A stretch of DNA of 64,000 nt from positions 310,001 through 374,000 of the forward strand of contig NZ_MBEI01000058.1 of assembly GCF_001953985.1 (NCBI RefSeq). The letters run 5' to 3'. Origin of the DNA: Mycobacterium colombiense. GTDB lineage: Bacteria; Actinomycetota; Actinomycetes; Mycobacteriales; Mycobacteriaceae. Under the pieces are notes generated by a model. That model made no database searches. It was not told where the DNA came from and saw only the letters and a program-made list of their open reading frames with translations. Below, piece by piece: positions 16,951 to 26,338 of this stretch. Each line of letters opens with the position of its first letter. Position 1 is the first letter of the stretch. The translations under genes were made by a program, and so were the position numbers.

Positions 16951-18129
16951 GTGCGGCTGCACTTCGATGCCGATGTCGAGGCCTTTCGGGCCGAATTCGT
17001 CGACTTCCTGACCCAACGTCTGCCTAGCGAGGCCGAAGCCGAAACGCAGCGCTCCCGCTCCAGTGCCGACGTTCCGCCGTGGGCCCGCCGGTGGCAGCGC
17101 CTGCTGTTCGACAACGGGTGGCTGCAACCGGGTTATCCACCGGCCTTCGGTGGTCGCAATGCGACGGTCATCGAGCAGTACGTGTATTTCCAGGAATTAT
17201 CGCGGCGGCGAATCTATCAAACGTTCAACCCGCAGGGTGTCGGGATCATTGCGGCGTCGCTGATCCAGCACGGCACCCCCGAACAGCATCGACGTTGGGC
17301 GGTGCCCATACTGCGGGCCGAAATCGTCGCGGCACTGGGAATGAGCGAGCCGGGAGCCGGCTCGGATCTCGCGTCGCTGCGCACCCGAGCGGTGCGCGAG
17401 GGGGACCACTTCGTGGTCAACGGGCAGAAGGTGTGGACCTCGGGAGCGCACGACGCCGACGTTCTGTTCACCTTGGTCCGCACCGACTCTTTTGCGCCCA
17501 AGCACAAGGGAATCAGCGTCCTGCTGATTCCGACCGACACCCCTGGGGTTACCCGGCGTCCGTTCCCCTCGGCTTGCGGGCTCGACGACGTCGACTTCAA
17601 CGAGGTCTTCTTCTCCGATGCTCGGGTGCCGGCCGAGAATTTGGTGGGCAACATCAACGAGGGCTGGAAGGTCGCCAATTCCTCGCTCGGTCATGAACGA
17701 ACCTTGTTGTGGCTCAGCTACGTCGACCGACTACAGGAGTTTCTCGATGACTGGATGCCGGGCAGCGCGGTGGAACGGGACGCCTACGCCACACTCGCCA
17801 TGGACACCTGGTCGCTGCGCTTGCTCGGTTCCGCGGAACTGGCCCGCGCCGATGGCGGCACCAGCGACCCGGCGTCGATGTCGGTTCTCAAATTGCTTGG
17901 TTCAGAGTCTATTCAGACCGCAGCGCACACTGCGCTCGCGACCGCCGGTGTCGAAGGCCTACGCCGTTCGGGCCAAACAAGCCCGTTTTCGCCCTACCAC
18001 CTGGAGGCCTACACCAGTACATGGTTCGACCGGTATCTGCGCAGCTTCGGTGCCACCATCGCCGGCGGTACCTCCGAGATTCAACGCAACATCATCGCCC
18101 AGCGCGTACTCGGATTGCCGCGGGGCTAA
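16951..18129 (+). CDS. Acyl-CoA dehydrogenase
   Basis: A 392-residue flavoprotein. It carries GMSEPGAGSDLASL (FAD/substrate loop), VNGQKVWTSGA and the C-terminal GGTSEIQRNIIAQRVLGLPRG. It introduces an alpha-beta double bond in an acyl-CoA or related thioester. AGGAGG precedes the GTG start. It is the left-most unit of the CTRTAC regulon, so its substrate is probably an intermediate of that pathway and not a plain fatty acid; this is inference. Confidence 0.92.
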   Translation: MRLHFDADVEAFRAEFVDFLTQRLPSEAEAETQRSRSSADVPPWARRWQRLLFDNGWLQPGYPPAFGGRNATVIEQYVYFQELSRRRIYQTFNPQGVGIIAASLIQHGTPEQHRRWAVPILRAEIVAALGMSEPGAGSDLASLRTRAVREGDHFVVNGQKVWTSGAHDADVLFTLVRTDSFAPKHKGISVLLIPTDTPGVTRRPFPSACGLDDVDFNEVFFSDARVPAENLVGNINEGWKVANSSLGHERTLLWLSYVDRLQEFLDDWMPGSAVERDAYATLAMDTWSLRLLGSAELARADGGTSDPASMSVLKLLGSESIQTAAHTALATAGVEGLRRSGQTSPFSPYHLEAYTSTWFDRYLRSFGATIAGGTSEIQRNIIAQRVLGLPRG

Positions 18130-18160
18130 AACCATTCACTCCACCGAATGCCCTACGCGC

Positions 18161-18976
18161 TCAGCCGAACTGTGTGATCCCGCCATCGACGACGAGTGAC
18201 TGCGCGGTGATGTATGCGGACTCCGGGCCCAGCATGAAGACCGTCGCGTAAGCGATGTCCCATGCACTGGCCTGGCGACCGAGCGGCCAACGGATCTTCG
18301 TCCGCCCCGTCACGGTGCTGTCGCCGACGCGACCAAGCGGGGTGTCGACCGGACCGGGGATGACGTAGTTCGCCCGGATGCGGCGGGGCGCTCCTTCGAG
18401 GGCCACGTGGCGAGTGAGCCCGAATAGGGCCGCCTTGGTGGAGTCGTAGGCGGGAAATCGCGTGCCTGCCTTCAGTCCTGCCGCCGACCCGATGAACACG
18501 AATGCCGCGTCGTGATCGAGCAGGGGCATCGCGGCTCGGGCTATCAAGAAGTGCGACCGCACATTTACTGCGAAGATGTCGTCCCACAGTTCGGGTGTCG
18601 TGCCCTCCAGCCCCTTGCCTGCTCCATATCCGACATTGGCTACCACGCCATCAATGCCTGCGAGCTTCTCGTTTGCTTCTTCGACGAGTCGCTCGCATGC
18701 GTCGGCATCGCGAACGTCGGCGACCACAGTTGCCGCCGGGCCGTTGCCCTCCTGTTCGATGAGATCGGCCGTGTGAGCGGCCGCGTCCTCGTCGACGTCC
18801 ACGCACGCGACGCGCGCGCCTTCTCGCGCACACAGCACGGCGATGGCCCGGCCGTTGCCGACGGTGACCTCTGGGTCCGGCGATGGACGTGTTCCCGCGC
18901 CGACCACGATGATGCGCCGGCCTTGGAGTCGACCGCGCCCGGGCGCCGTGCCGGCTGATTCGGGAGCAAGGGTCAT
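18161..18976 (-). CDS. SDR family oxidoreductase
   Basis: A 271-residue SDR. The cofactor loop is atypical and lengthened: VVGAGTRPSPDPEVTVGNGRAIA replaces the usual TGxxxGIG. The catalytic YDSTK is present. The ATG at 18976 gives MTLAPES; operator B lies about 30 bp upstream and is shared with the divergent CMD gene. It probably oxidises or reduces a hydroxyl/keto group of the regulon's substrate. Confidence 0.85.
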   Translation of the reverse strand: MTLAPESAGTAPGRGRLQGRRIIVVGAGTRPSPDPEVTVGNGRAIAVLCAREGARVACVDVDEDAAAHTADLIEQEGNGPAATVVADVRDADACERLVEEANEKLAGIDGVVANVGYGAGKGLEGTTPELWDDIFAVNVRSHFLIARAAMPLLDHDAAFVFIGSAAGLKAGTRFPAYDSTKAALFGLTRHVALEGAPRRIRANYVIPGPVDTPLGRVGDSTVTGRTKIRWPLGRQASAWDIAYATVFMLGPESAYITAQSLVVDGGITQFG

Positions 18977-18998
18977 GATGCCGAACGTAGCACCGATG

Positions 18999-19014
18999 CT
19001 GTACATCTGTACAG
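18999..19014. promoter_or_regulatory. Operator B of the CTRTAC regulon
   Basis: CTGTAC-ATCT-GTACAG, perfect arms, in the 46-bp divergent gap between the SDR (18976) and the CMD protein (19023). A single site can serve both genes. Confidence 0.8.
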
Positions 19015-19022
19015 TCGAAGGC

Positions 19023-19652
19023 ATGACTGCGGATGATTGCACCGGCGGCGCGCCTCGCTTGGCGCCCCTTCCGAACGACCAGTGGGGTGCCGAGCACGTG
19101 GAGGCATTGCGCGATGCCTTTCCAGACAAGGCCGTTGCGGCGTTTCAGCAGCCGGGCCAGGCGCCCAATGTGCTGGCGACGATGCTGCACAACCCTGCAC
19201 TGGCCGGTCCGTTCAACCGGTTCGGTAACGTGCTGTTGCAACACCCCGCGACCGGTCACCGCGCGCGCGAGTTGATGCTGCTGCGGGTCGCGTGGCGCAC
19301 GCGCGCCCGGTACGAGTGGGTGCACCACGTCCGGCTTGCGGAGCGTTACGGACTGACAAAAGACGACGTCGCCGCGATTGCGGTGGGTTTCTCTGAATCG
19401 TGGGCGCCCTTGGAGCGCGACCTGGTTGCCGCCACCGACGAACTGCTGGACCACTACCGCATCGAGGCGGATACCTGGAACCGCCTCGCCGAAGCGCTCG
19501 ATGAGCGCCAGCTCGTCGAATTGCCGCTCATTGTCGGCACCTACGCGTGCCTGGCCATGGCGTTCAACAGCTGGGGTCTGCAAGTCGAGGACGGCGTCGA
19601 TACGAGCGGCGTGCCGGCGCTGCCGACGTCGGTCTTCACACCCTTGTCGTGA
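19023..19652 (+). CDS. Carboxymuconolactone decarboxylase family protein
   Basis: A 209-residue single-domain CMD protein (core about 65-150; RARELMLLRVAWRTRARYEWVHHV). The AhpD CxxC is absent. Start ATG chosen at 19023 because the longer frame crosses the divergent SDR. In other mycobacterial catabolic clusters such proteins accompany ring or side-chain breakdown; the reaction here is unknown. Confidence 0.82.
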   Translation: MTADDCTGGAPRLAPLPNDQWGAEHVEALRDAFPDKAVAAFQQPGQAPNVLATMLHNPALAGPFNRFGNVLLQHPATGHRARELMLLRVAWRTRARYEWVHHVRLAERYGLTKDDVAAIAVGFSESWAPLERDLVAATDELLDHYRIEADTWNRLAEALDERQLVELPLIVGTYACLAMAFNSWGLQVEDGVDTSGVPALPTSVFTPLS

Positions 19653-19659
19653 ATCGCTG

Positions 19660-20868
19660 TCAGGCGATGATCGCCGGCATGCTGTCCCAGCCGCGCACGG
19701 TCGACGTACGCGAGCGTCGCGCGCCGGCCATGTCGATGTCCCACTCCGGCCACCGCTTGAGCACCTCTTCGAGGGCTACCCGGCCCTCCAAGCGGGCCAG
19801 CGGAGAACCGACGCAGAAGTGCGCTCCACGACCGAAGGTGAGGTGACCGCCGGGCTTGCGGTGGATGTCGAACTCGTCGGGATTGTCGAAGTGCCGTTCG
19901 TCGCGGTTGGCCGAGGCCAGCATCAGTAACAGCGCGCTGCCCGCCGGAACAACCTGGCCCTGAAAGGTCACGTCGTCGGTGGCGACGTAGCGTGCCACGT
20001 GCGGGCCTGGTGGTTCGTAGCGCAGCAGTTCTTCGATGGCCGTGGGAATCAACCCGTGGTCCTGGACCAACTCCTTGCGCTGATCGGGATGTTCGGCCAA
20101 TACCTTGCCCATCCAGCCGAACAGGCGACCGGTCGTTTCGACACCCGCGCCGGCGACAACGGCCAGGAACACGATGAGTTCCTGCTTGGTCAGTTTGCGT
20201 GTCGTTCCGTTCTCGTCTTCGAACTCGACGTTGAGCAGTTCGGTGATCAGATCGTCCGACGGATTCTTCTCACGCCACTCGACGTACTCGCCGAACATCT
20301 CACCGGTGAAGTAATGATCCTTCTTGATTTCCATGGGCTGGCCCGGCTTGTTGCGGAGCACCTGGGTGGCGTGTGCGCGTACCGCGGGCTGTTCGGCGTC
20401 CGGAATCCCGGCCAGCATGCCGATGGTGCGCATGGGAAGTTCGGCGCCAAGGTCTTGCACAAAATCAAAGTGACCCCCACCAACGAGCGGGTCCAGGCAG
20501 GCGACACAGAAGTTGCGGACTTTGTCCTCGATCGCGCGCATCTTCTTTGGGGTGAAGGCGCGCGAGACGATGGCGCGATGAATCGTGTGCAGCGGTGGAT
20601 CCTCGTTGATGAAGATGCCCGGCGGCATCACGGGATCAGCCATGACGACTTCCAAGATGTCGCCCTTGGCCGAGCTGAGCCGCGCCGTGTCCTTGAGCGC
20701 GGAATCGACATCGGCGTAGCGGCTCACGCCCCAGAAGTCATGCCGATCGTTGTAGTAGACCGGGCACTCGTCTCGAAGGCGGCGGTAGGTGGGGTAGGGA
20801 TCGAGGTCGATGTCGAAGTCCCATGGGTCGTAGTACAGATCGCTCAACGTCGGCTCCTCGGGGGTCAT
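19660..20868 (-). CDS. Cytochrome P450
   Basis: A complete 402-residue P450. The I-helix reads GAGVETT, the ExxR motif is EELLRYEPP, and the haem loop is FGRGAHFCVGSPLAR with the ligand Cys. It hydroxylates a hydrophobic substrate with electrons from a ferredoxin, possibly the one at 22645. It starts at the ATG giving MTPEEPT. Operator C is about 34 bp upstream. It ends 8 bases from the convergent CMD gene. Confidence 0.92.
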   Translation of the reverse strand: MTPEEPTLSDLYYDPWDFDIDLDPYPTYRRLRDECPVYYNDRHDFWGVSRYADVDSALKDTARLSSAKGDILEVVMADPVMPPGIFINEDPPLHTIHRAIVSRAFTPKKMRAIEDKVRNFCVACLDPLVGGGHFDFVQDLGAELPMRTIGMLAGIPDAEQPAVRAHATQVLRNKPGQPMEIKKDHYFTGEMFGEYVEWREKNPSDDLITELLNVEFEDENGTTRKLTKQELIVFLAVVAGAGVETTGRLFGWMGKVLAEHPDQRKELVQDHGLIPTAIEELLRYEPPGPHVARYVATDDVTFQGQVVPAGSALLLMLASANRDERHFDNPDEFDIHRKPGGHLTFGRGAHFCVGSPLARLEGRVALEEVLKRWPEWDIDMAGARRSRTSTVRGWDSMPAIIA

Positions 20869-20894
20869 TCGGCAATCCGCGCACCAGGCGTATG

Positions 20895-20910
20895 CTGTAC
20901 GACCGTACAG
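20895..20910. promoter_or_regulatory. Operator C of the CTRTAC regulon
   Basis: CTGTAC-GACC-GTACAG, just upstream of the P450 start on the minus strand. It is the left member of a pair whose centres are 45 bp apart in this divergent promoter. Confidence 0.8.
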
Positions 20911-20939
20911 TAGTCGGTGTCCGCCAGGCAACACGCCTG

Positions 20940-20955
20940 CTATACGATCGTATAA
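20940..20955. promoter_or_regulatory. Operator D of the CTRTAC regulon
   Basis: CTATAC-GATC-GTATAA; the last base differs from the usual G. It serves the SDR starting at 21004, on the other side of the divergent promoter from operator C. Confidence 0.75.
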
Positions 20956-21003
20956 CTGACCGCCGACCGCTTGGCTCGGCTGTAAGCGAACTTGAGGAGC
21001 GCT

Positions 21004-21774
21004 ATGAGCAGTCGATTCTCACTCGATGGACGCGTTGCCGTCATTACCGGCGGCGGCACGGGTATCGGCCGCGGCACGGCTTTGGTGCTGGCCGAGCACG
21101 GGGCCGACGTCGTGCTGGCCGGCCGCCGCCCCGACCCACTCGAGTCCACCGCCAAAGAGATCATGGCGCTGGGGCGACGCGCCGTCGCTGTGTCGACGGA
21201 CGTCACGACGGCCGAGGCCTGCCGCGAGCTGGTGGACACCACCATGGCCGAGTTCGGCCGACTCGACGTGCTGGTGAATTGTGCCGGCGGGGCCGAGACC
21301 AAGTCGATCCTCAAATGGCCCGACGACGACTTCGAGAACGTCCTCGCCTTGAACTTCAAGGCCGTATGGCATCTTTCGAAGGCGGCGGCGAAGCCGATGA
21401 TGGATCAGGGCAAGGGCGCGATAGTCAACATCTCCTCGGGCGCAAGCCTTCTGGCGATGCCGCAAGCGGCGCCGTACGGCGCCGCCAAGGCCGCGGTGAA
21501 CAACCTGACCGGGTCGATGGCGGCGGCATGGGCGAAGAAGGGGATCCGCGTCAACGCGATCGCCGTCGGCGCTGTTCGGGCCGCCACCTTGACCGACGAC
21601 GCGGCGCGATACGGGTTGGATCCGGAGGCCATCGCGTTGAGCAACGGCCTCGGTCGGCTCGGTGAGCCGGACGAGATCGGTTACGGCGTGCTGTTCTTCG
21701 CCTCCGACGCGTCGAGCTTCTGCTCGGGTCAGACCCTCTACATGCACGGCGCGCCCGGACCCGCCGGCGTCTGA
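21004..21774 (+). CDS. SDR family oxidoreductase
   Basis: A 256-residue classical SDR: VITGGGTGIGRG, CAGG and YGAAK (YxxxK). GAGGAG lies 5 bases before the ATG at 21004, which I prefer to the ATG at 20992. It appears to be a single-gene unit between operators D and E. Probable role is alcohol/ketone interconversion on the regulon's substrate. Confidence 0.9.
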   Translation: MSSRFSLDGRVAVITGGGTGIGRGTALVLAEHGADVVLAGRRPDPLESTAKEIMALGRRAVAVSTDVTTAEACRELVDTTMAEFGRLDVLVNCAGGAETKSILKWPDDDFENVLALNFKAVWHLSKAAAKPMMDQGKGAIVNISSGASLLAMPQAAPYGAAKAAVNNLTGSMAAAWAKKGIRVNAIAVGAVRAATLTDDAARYGLDPEAIALSNGLGRLGEPDEIGYGVLFFASDASSFCSGQTLYMHGAPGPAGV

Positions 21775-21802
21775 CAGCCTTGTGTTCAGTAGACCGCGTG
21801 CG

Positions 21803-21818
21803 CTATACACTCGTACAG
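21803..21818. promoter_or_regulatory. Operator E of the CTRTAC regulon
   Basis: CTATAC-ACTC-GTACAG, centred about 39 bp upstream of the first gene of the seven-gene operon 21850-28149. Confidence 0.8.
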
Positions 21819-21849
21819 CGATGGTGACGTATTCGAGGGATGGTGCGAT

Positions 21850-22593
21850 GTGAGCCGAGTAGCGGTCGTGACCGGCGGGGGGTCGGGCCTGGGACAGGCG
21901 ATCAGCATGAAACTCGCCGCCGACGGTCACCGGGTGGCAGTCATGGACGTCAACGTCGAAAAGGCAGACATCGTGGCCGCCGAGGCGCGGGCCGCCGGTG
22001 GCATTGCGCTTTCCGTCGGCGTTGATGTGTCCGATGAAAACGCGGTGGCATCGGCTTTCGGCGTGGTCCGCAATTCCCTTGGTCCGGCAGGGATTTTGGT
22101 GACCAGCGCGGCTATTGCCGGCTTCACGCGATTCGACAAGATCACCCTCACGGAGTGGAACCGATACCTCGCCGTCAATCTCACGGGTACCTTCTTGTGC
22201 GTCAGGGCCGTGTTGTCCGACATGGTCGCGGCCGGATGGGGCCGCATCGTCACCATCTCGTCGGCGGCCGGCCAGCGGGGCGCGCCGGCGCAGGGCCACT
22301 ACTCGGCCACCAAGGGTGGCGTGATCGCGATGACGAAGACCCTCGCCCTGGACTATGGGGCCAAGGGCATCACGGCGAATACGGTTCCGCCGTTCGTCAT
22401 CGATTCGCCGATGCTGCGTGAACAACAGCGTGAAGGCAAGTTGCCGCCGGCCGAGCAACTCGCCAAGGCGATTCCCGCCCGGCGCCTGGGTGCGGGCGAG
22501 GACGTCGCCGCCGTGTGCTCCTTCTTGTGTTCGGAGGCCGCGGGTTACGTCAACGGACAGGTCATCGGTGTCAATGGCGGCGCGGTCATCTGA
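21850..22593 (+). CDS. SDR family oxidoreductase
   Basis: A 247-residue classical SDR starting at GTG, with VVTGGGSGLGQA, TSAAI in place of NNAG, and YSATK. It is FabG-like in length. First gene of the operon with ferredoxin, P450, SDR, sulfotransferase, SDR and an unknown protein. Confidence 0.9.
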   Translation: MSRVAVVTGGGSGLGQAISMKLAADGHRVAVMDVNVEKADIVAAEARAAGGIALSVGVDVSDENAVASAFGVVRNSLGPAGILVTSAAIAGFTRFDKITLTEWNRYLAVNLTGTFLCVRAVLSDMVAAGWGRIVTISSAAGQRGAPAQGHYSATKGGVIAMTKTLALDYGAKGITANTVPPFVIDSPMLREQQREGKLPPAEQLAKAIPARRLGAGEDVAAVCSFLCSEAAGYVNGQVIGVNGGAVI

Positions 22594-22644
22594 TTCGCCG
22601 AATCCGATAAATCTGCGCGACAACGGAATACGTGGAGGAATGAC

Positions 22645-22884
22645 GTGAGAGTAAGGGTGGACGGATCCCGCTGCCAGGGCCACACACTGTGCGCGATGAT
22701 CGCGCCGAATTCCTTTGAGCTCGATGATGTCGATGGGCACGCCCACGCCGCGACCGAGGTCGTCGCCGGCGAGAATTACGACGCGGTCGTAGAGGCGGCC
22801 CGGTCGTGCCCCGAACAGGCCATCGAGGTCGTCGTGGATCCGCAGGGTCGCGCCCGCCCGGAGCGAAACGGCGCGGTGCTGTGA
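22645..22884 (+). CDS. Ferredoxin with CxxHxxC...CP cluster motif
   Basis: A 79-residue ferredoxin whose cluster residues are Cys10, His13, Cys16 and Cys55-Pro56. His stands where the second Cys of a 3Fe-4S/4Fe-4S ferredoxin would be, a variation known for P450-associated mycobacterial ferredoxins. A GGAGG site precedes the GTG start. It overlaps the P450 gene by GTGA and is surely its electron donor; a reductase is not in the window. Confidence 0.92.
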   Translation: MRVRVDGSRCQGHTLCAMIAPNSFELDDVDGHAHAATEVVAGENYDAVVEAARSCPEQAIEVVVDPQGRARPERNGAVL

Positions 22885-24248
22885 TCGCCGACCACGACGA
22901 CTCCGGCGTCGCGTCATCGACCGCGCGATATCACTTCGACCGGCATGCCGCTGACTACCGGGGCAAGTTCCTCGACATCACCCACGAGATGCATCGCAGC
23001 TGCCCCATCGCGTGGACGGATACCTACGACGGTCACTGGGTGGCGGCGGGCAGCGATGAGGTGTTTGAGCTCGCCCGTTGTCCGCACGTGTCCAACGACC
23101 ACGACGTCAACCATGAGCGGCGCGGCTATAAGGGCATCTCCATCCCGTTGATGGTGGAGGCCGAGAATTTCCGCGGTGGAATGCTCGAAATGGACGATCC
23201 CGAACACCGTTACTACCGGACGGCGCTCAACCCGTATCTCTCACCCGCCGCGGTGAAGCGCTGGGAGCCTTTCGTCGATGAGATCGTGCGTGCCTGCATC
23301 GACGACCACATCGAGTCGGGCAGTATCGATTTCGTCGATGACCTCGCCAATGTGGTGCCCGCAATACTGACGCTGGCCATGCTCGGTGTGCCGCTCGACA
23401 AGTGGGTCATGTACAACGAGCCGGCCCACGCGTCGATCTATACCCCGCCCGATTCACCCGACGCGGCGCGCGTGAGGGAGCAGTACATGGAGATGGGGAT
23501 GGACCTGTTCGCCAACCTCGTGGAGATCCGCGAGCACCCCCGGCCCGGGATCATCGATGCATTGGCGAAGCTGCGCATCGATGGGCAGGCGCCGCCCGAC
23601 ATCGAGCTGATCGGCATGCTGAACCTGTTGATCGGCGGGGGATTCGACACCACCACCGCGCTCACCGCGCACGCGTTGGAATGGTTGTCGCACCATCCCG
23701 AGGAGCGTGCGCGGCTGAGCCGCCACCGTCAAACCCTGTTGAATCCGGCGACCGAGGAATTCCTGCGGTACTTCACTCCGGCGCCGGGCGACGGCCGGAC
23801 GGTCGCCCAGGACATGGAACTCGGCGGCATTGCTTTCAAGGAAGGTGACCGCTTGTGGCTGTCGTGGGCGATGGCCAACCGCGATCCGGCGTTGTTCGAC
23901 CAGCCCGATGCCGTCATGCTCGATCGGAAAGGTAACCGCCACTTCAGCTTTGGCCTGGGCGTGCACCGATGCATAGGGTCCAATGTCGCCCGGACGGTAT
24001 TCAAGTCGATGCTGACCGCAGTCCTCGACCGGCTGCCGGATTACGGATGCGTGGCCGAGGGGACTGCGCACTACGACAGTATCGGCGTGATCCAGGGAAT
24101 GAAGCATCTGCCGGCTACGTTCACCCCCGGCCGCCGCCGCGGGCCTGGAGTGTCCGAGACGGTGCGGCGGCTGCAACGCGTGTGTGACGAACAGGGTTTG
24201 GCGCGGCCGATCACCGAGCTGAAGGAGTCCGCGCAGATCGCGGACTGA
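22881..24248 (+). CDS. Cytochrome P450
   Basis: A 455-residue P450, about 50 residues longer than the one at 19660. The I-helix reads GGGFDTTTAL, ExxR is EEFLRY and the haem loop is FSFGLGVHRCIG. The start is the GTG overlapping the ferredoxin stop. The extra length is mostly a C-terminal tail after the last P450 strand (RRGPGVSETVRRLQRV...). The paired ferredoxin shows it is a class I bacterial system. Substrate unknown. Confidence 0.93.
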   Translation: MIADHDDSGVASSTARYHFDRHAADYRGKFLDITHEMHRSCPIAWTDTYDGHWVAAGSDEVFELARCPHVSNDHDVNHERRGYKGISIPLMVEAENFRGGMLEMDDPEHRYYRTALNPYLSPAAVKRWEPFVDEIVRACIDDHIESGSIDFVDDLANVVPAILTLAMLGVPLDKWVMYNEPAHASIYTPPDSPDAARVREQYMEMGMDLFANLVEIREHPRPGIIDALAKLRIDGQAPPDIELIGMLNLLIGGGFDTTTALTAHALEWLSHHPEERARLSRHRQTLLNPATEEFLRYFTPAPGDGRTVAQDMELGGIAFKEGDRLWLSWAMANRDPALFDQPDAVMLDRKGNRHFSFGLGVHRCIGSNVARTVFKSMLTAVLDRLPDYGCVAEGTAHYDSIGVIQGMKHLPATFTPGRRRGPGVSETVRRLQRVCDEQGLARPITELKESAQIAD

Positions 24249-24260
24249 TAGGAGGAAACG

Positions 24261-25124
24261 ATGACCGAACCCCGCACCGTGGCATTGGTGACGGGAGCAA
24301 GCCGTGGCGCGGGCGCAGGTATTGCCCGGGCATTGGGGAGCCACGGCTGCACCGTCTACGTCACCGGCCGCACTCGCAGTGGCGACGGATCCTCGCAGAA
24401 CGGCACCATTGACGAGACGGCCGCGCAGGTGAACGCCGCCGGTGGACGCGGTATCGCGGTACGGGTTGATCATGGCAACGACAACGACGTCAAGGCGCTC
24501 TTCGACCGGATTCGTGACGAGCAGGGCCGCCTGGACATCCTGGTGAACAACGCCGCCATTATCCGTGACGAGATGATGGGTCGGACTAAGTTCTGGGAGG
24601 AACCACTCAACGTCGTCGACAACTTGGACGTCGGCGTCCGCAGCAGCTATGTGGCCACGGTTTACGCTGCCCCACTGATGATTCCGCAACGCAAGGGGCT
24701 TGTCGCCTTTTCCTCGTCATCGGGGTCGGTCCATTACGCGTTCGGGCCCGCCTACGGCGTGCCGAAGGCCGCCACCGACAAGATGGCCGCCGACATGGCT
24801 TTCGACTTCCGCGAGTTCGGCATCGCCGCAGTGTCGATCTGGATGGGCTCGCTACTGACCGATCGAGTTAGGAAAATTATCGCGAGCAAGCCGGAGAAGT
24901 TCGGACACATCCTCGAAACAGCCGAAACGCCGGAACTGACCGGCCACGTCGTCTGGGCACTGCACAAGGACCCCGAGCTGATGACGCTCAGTGGTCAGAC
25001 GCTGATCGGCGCGGAGCTGGCAGCAAAGTACGGCATCGAAGACGAGAACGGCCGGCAGCCGCCGTCCTATCGCGACATGTTCGACGTCCACCCGAGCCGG
25101 CAATACCCACACGTTATGCGGTGA
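24261..25124 (+). CDS. SDR family oxidoreductase (DHRS1-like)
   Basis: A 287-residue SDR with LVTGASRGAGAGIA, NNAA and YGVPK. The central region has a long segment between strands 4 and 5 (RTKFWEEPLNVVDN) typical of DHRS1-like SDRs. AGGAGG precedes the ATG. Fourth gene of the operon. Confidence 0.88.
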   Translation: MTEPRTVALVTGASRGAGAGIARALGSHGCTVYVTGRTRSGDGSSQNGTIDETAAQVNAAGGRGIAVRVDHGNDNDVKALFDRIRDEQGRLDILVNNAAIIRDEMMGRTKFWEEPLNVVDNLDVGVRSSYVATVYAAPLMIPQRKGLVAFSSSSGSVHYAFGPAYGVPKAATDKMAADMAFDFREFGIAAVSIWMGSLLTDRVRKIIASKPEKFGHILETAETPELTGHVVWALHKDPELMTLSGQTLIGAELAAKYGIEDENGRQPPSYRDMFDVHPSRQYPHVMR

Positions 25125-25142
25125 CAAACGGAAAGGCTTGAC

Positions 25143-26336
25143 GTGCAATCCTATCGGACTGCCAGCGCGCAGGCGTTGAGCGCTGAGCGATTGATCGACG
25201 CTGCAACCGACGCCACCGGCCTGGACGACTTCGGTCCCGACGGTTGGCGCGAGGGACTCGATCGGCTGGTAGACGCTCTCGTGGTGGAGGCCGCACTCAA
25301 CGACGCCGGAGTAGCTGCGGCGTGCAAGGAGCTGAAGTACTTGCTCATCGCCCGATTGGGTGTCGTCGCACACCGTAACGCTCATTCCGGCATCGCGGAG
25401 GTCGACGTCCTCCCGCCGGTGGTGATCATCGGTCAGGCCCGCACGGGCACCACCATCCTGCACGACCTGCTGGCCCAAGACCCGGTCGCACGCGTACCGC
25501 TTACCTGGGAGGTGGAGCGGCCGTGCCCACCGCCCGAGGCGGCCAGCTATACGACCGATCCGCGGATCGACGCCGTCAACGCCCGGATCGCCGCGGTGGG
25601 TGCCGCGCTGCCCGGGCTCTTCGGAATGCATCCGATGGGGGCGCAGTTGGGTCAGGAATGTGTATGCATCACGGCCTCTGACTTCCGGAGCATCCTGTTC
25701 GCCACCGAATACCGCATTCCCTCCTATGCGCGATGGCTCTTCGGCGAAGCCGACCACGCTGCCGTCTATGGATGGCACCGGATCTTTCTGCAGCACTTGC
25801 AATCTCGCCATCCCACCGACCGATGGGTGCTCAAGTCACCCGGTCACATCTGGACGCTGAACGACATGACCACGGCCTACCCCGGCGCGCTGCTCGTGCA
25901 GACGCACCGCGATCCGCTGCGCATCATCGCCTCGGTGACGTCGATGTACACCACGTTGCGGGGCGTCACCAGCGATTCGGTCGATGCGCGGGAGATCGCC
26001 TCGGAATGGGGCGAGTACATCCTCGACGGACTCGACCGGTCGGTGACGGCGCGCATCGACGGAACCGTGGAGTCTGCGAACGTGATTGACGTCAACTTCC
26101 GTGATTTCGCGGATGACCAGGTGGGAACGGTCGAAAAGGTATACGACCGCTTCGGATTTCCACTCACCGATGACGTTCGGGGACGGGTGGCCGACTTCCT
26201 GGCCAACCATCGCCAAGACCAGCACGGCGGACACCGCTATACGTTCGCGGCCACGGGTCTGGACGCGGGGGAGTGGCGTGATCGGGCCCGCCGGTACCAG
26301 GAGTACTTCGACGTGCCATCGGAGAGGCTGGACTGA
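25143..26336 (+). CDS. Sulfotransferase family protein
   Basis: A 397-residue protein with a PAPS-binding P-loop (VVIIGQARTGTTILHDLL, about 95-112) and the 3'-phosphate region WVLKSPGHIWTLNDM then TAYPGALLVQTHRDP. It resembles the Sulfotransfer_3 group common in mycobacteria. Transfer of sulfate from PAPS to a hydroxyl is the family role, but many members in such operons have unproven activity. It starts at GTG, 18 bases after the SDR. Confidence 0.85.
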   Translation: MQSYRTASAQALSAERLIDAATDATGLDDFGPDGWREGLDRLVDALVVEAALNDAGVAAACKELKYLLIARLGVVAHRNAHSGIAEVDVLPPVVIIGQARTGTTILHDLLAQDPVARVPLTWEVERPCPPPEAASYTTDPRIDAVNARIAAVGAALPGLFGMHPMGAQLGQECVCITASDFRSILFATEYRIPSYARWLFGEADHAAVYGWHRIFLQHLQSRHPTDRWVLKSPGHIWTLNDMTTAYPGALLVQTHRDPLRIIASVTSMYTTLRGVTSDSVDAREIASEWGEYILDGLDRSVTARIDGTVESANVIDVNFRDFADDQVGTVEKVYDRFGFPLTDDVRGRVADFLANHRQDQHGGHRYTFAATGLDAGEWRDRARRYQEYFDVPSERLD

Positions 26337-26338
26337 TC

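Noticed and set aside
21019..22917. 632-codon open frame on the minus strand
   Set aside because: Antisense to two SDR genes and the ferredoxin; Arg/His/Gly-rich with no domain.
25549..25564. CTATAC-GACC-GATCCG inside the sulfotransferase gene
   Set aside because: Only the left half matches the regulon operator; the right half is lost and it lies inside a coding region.
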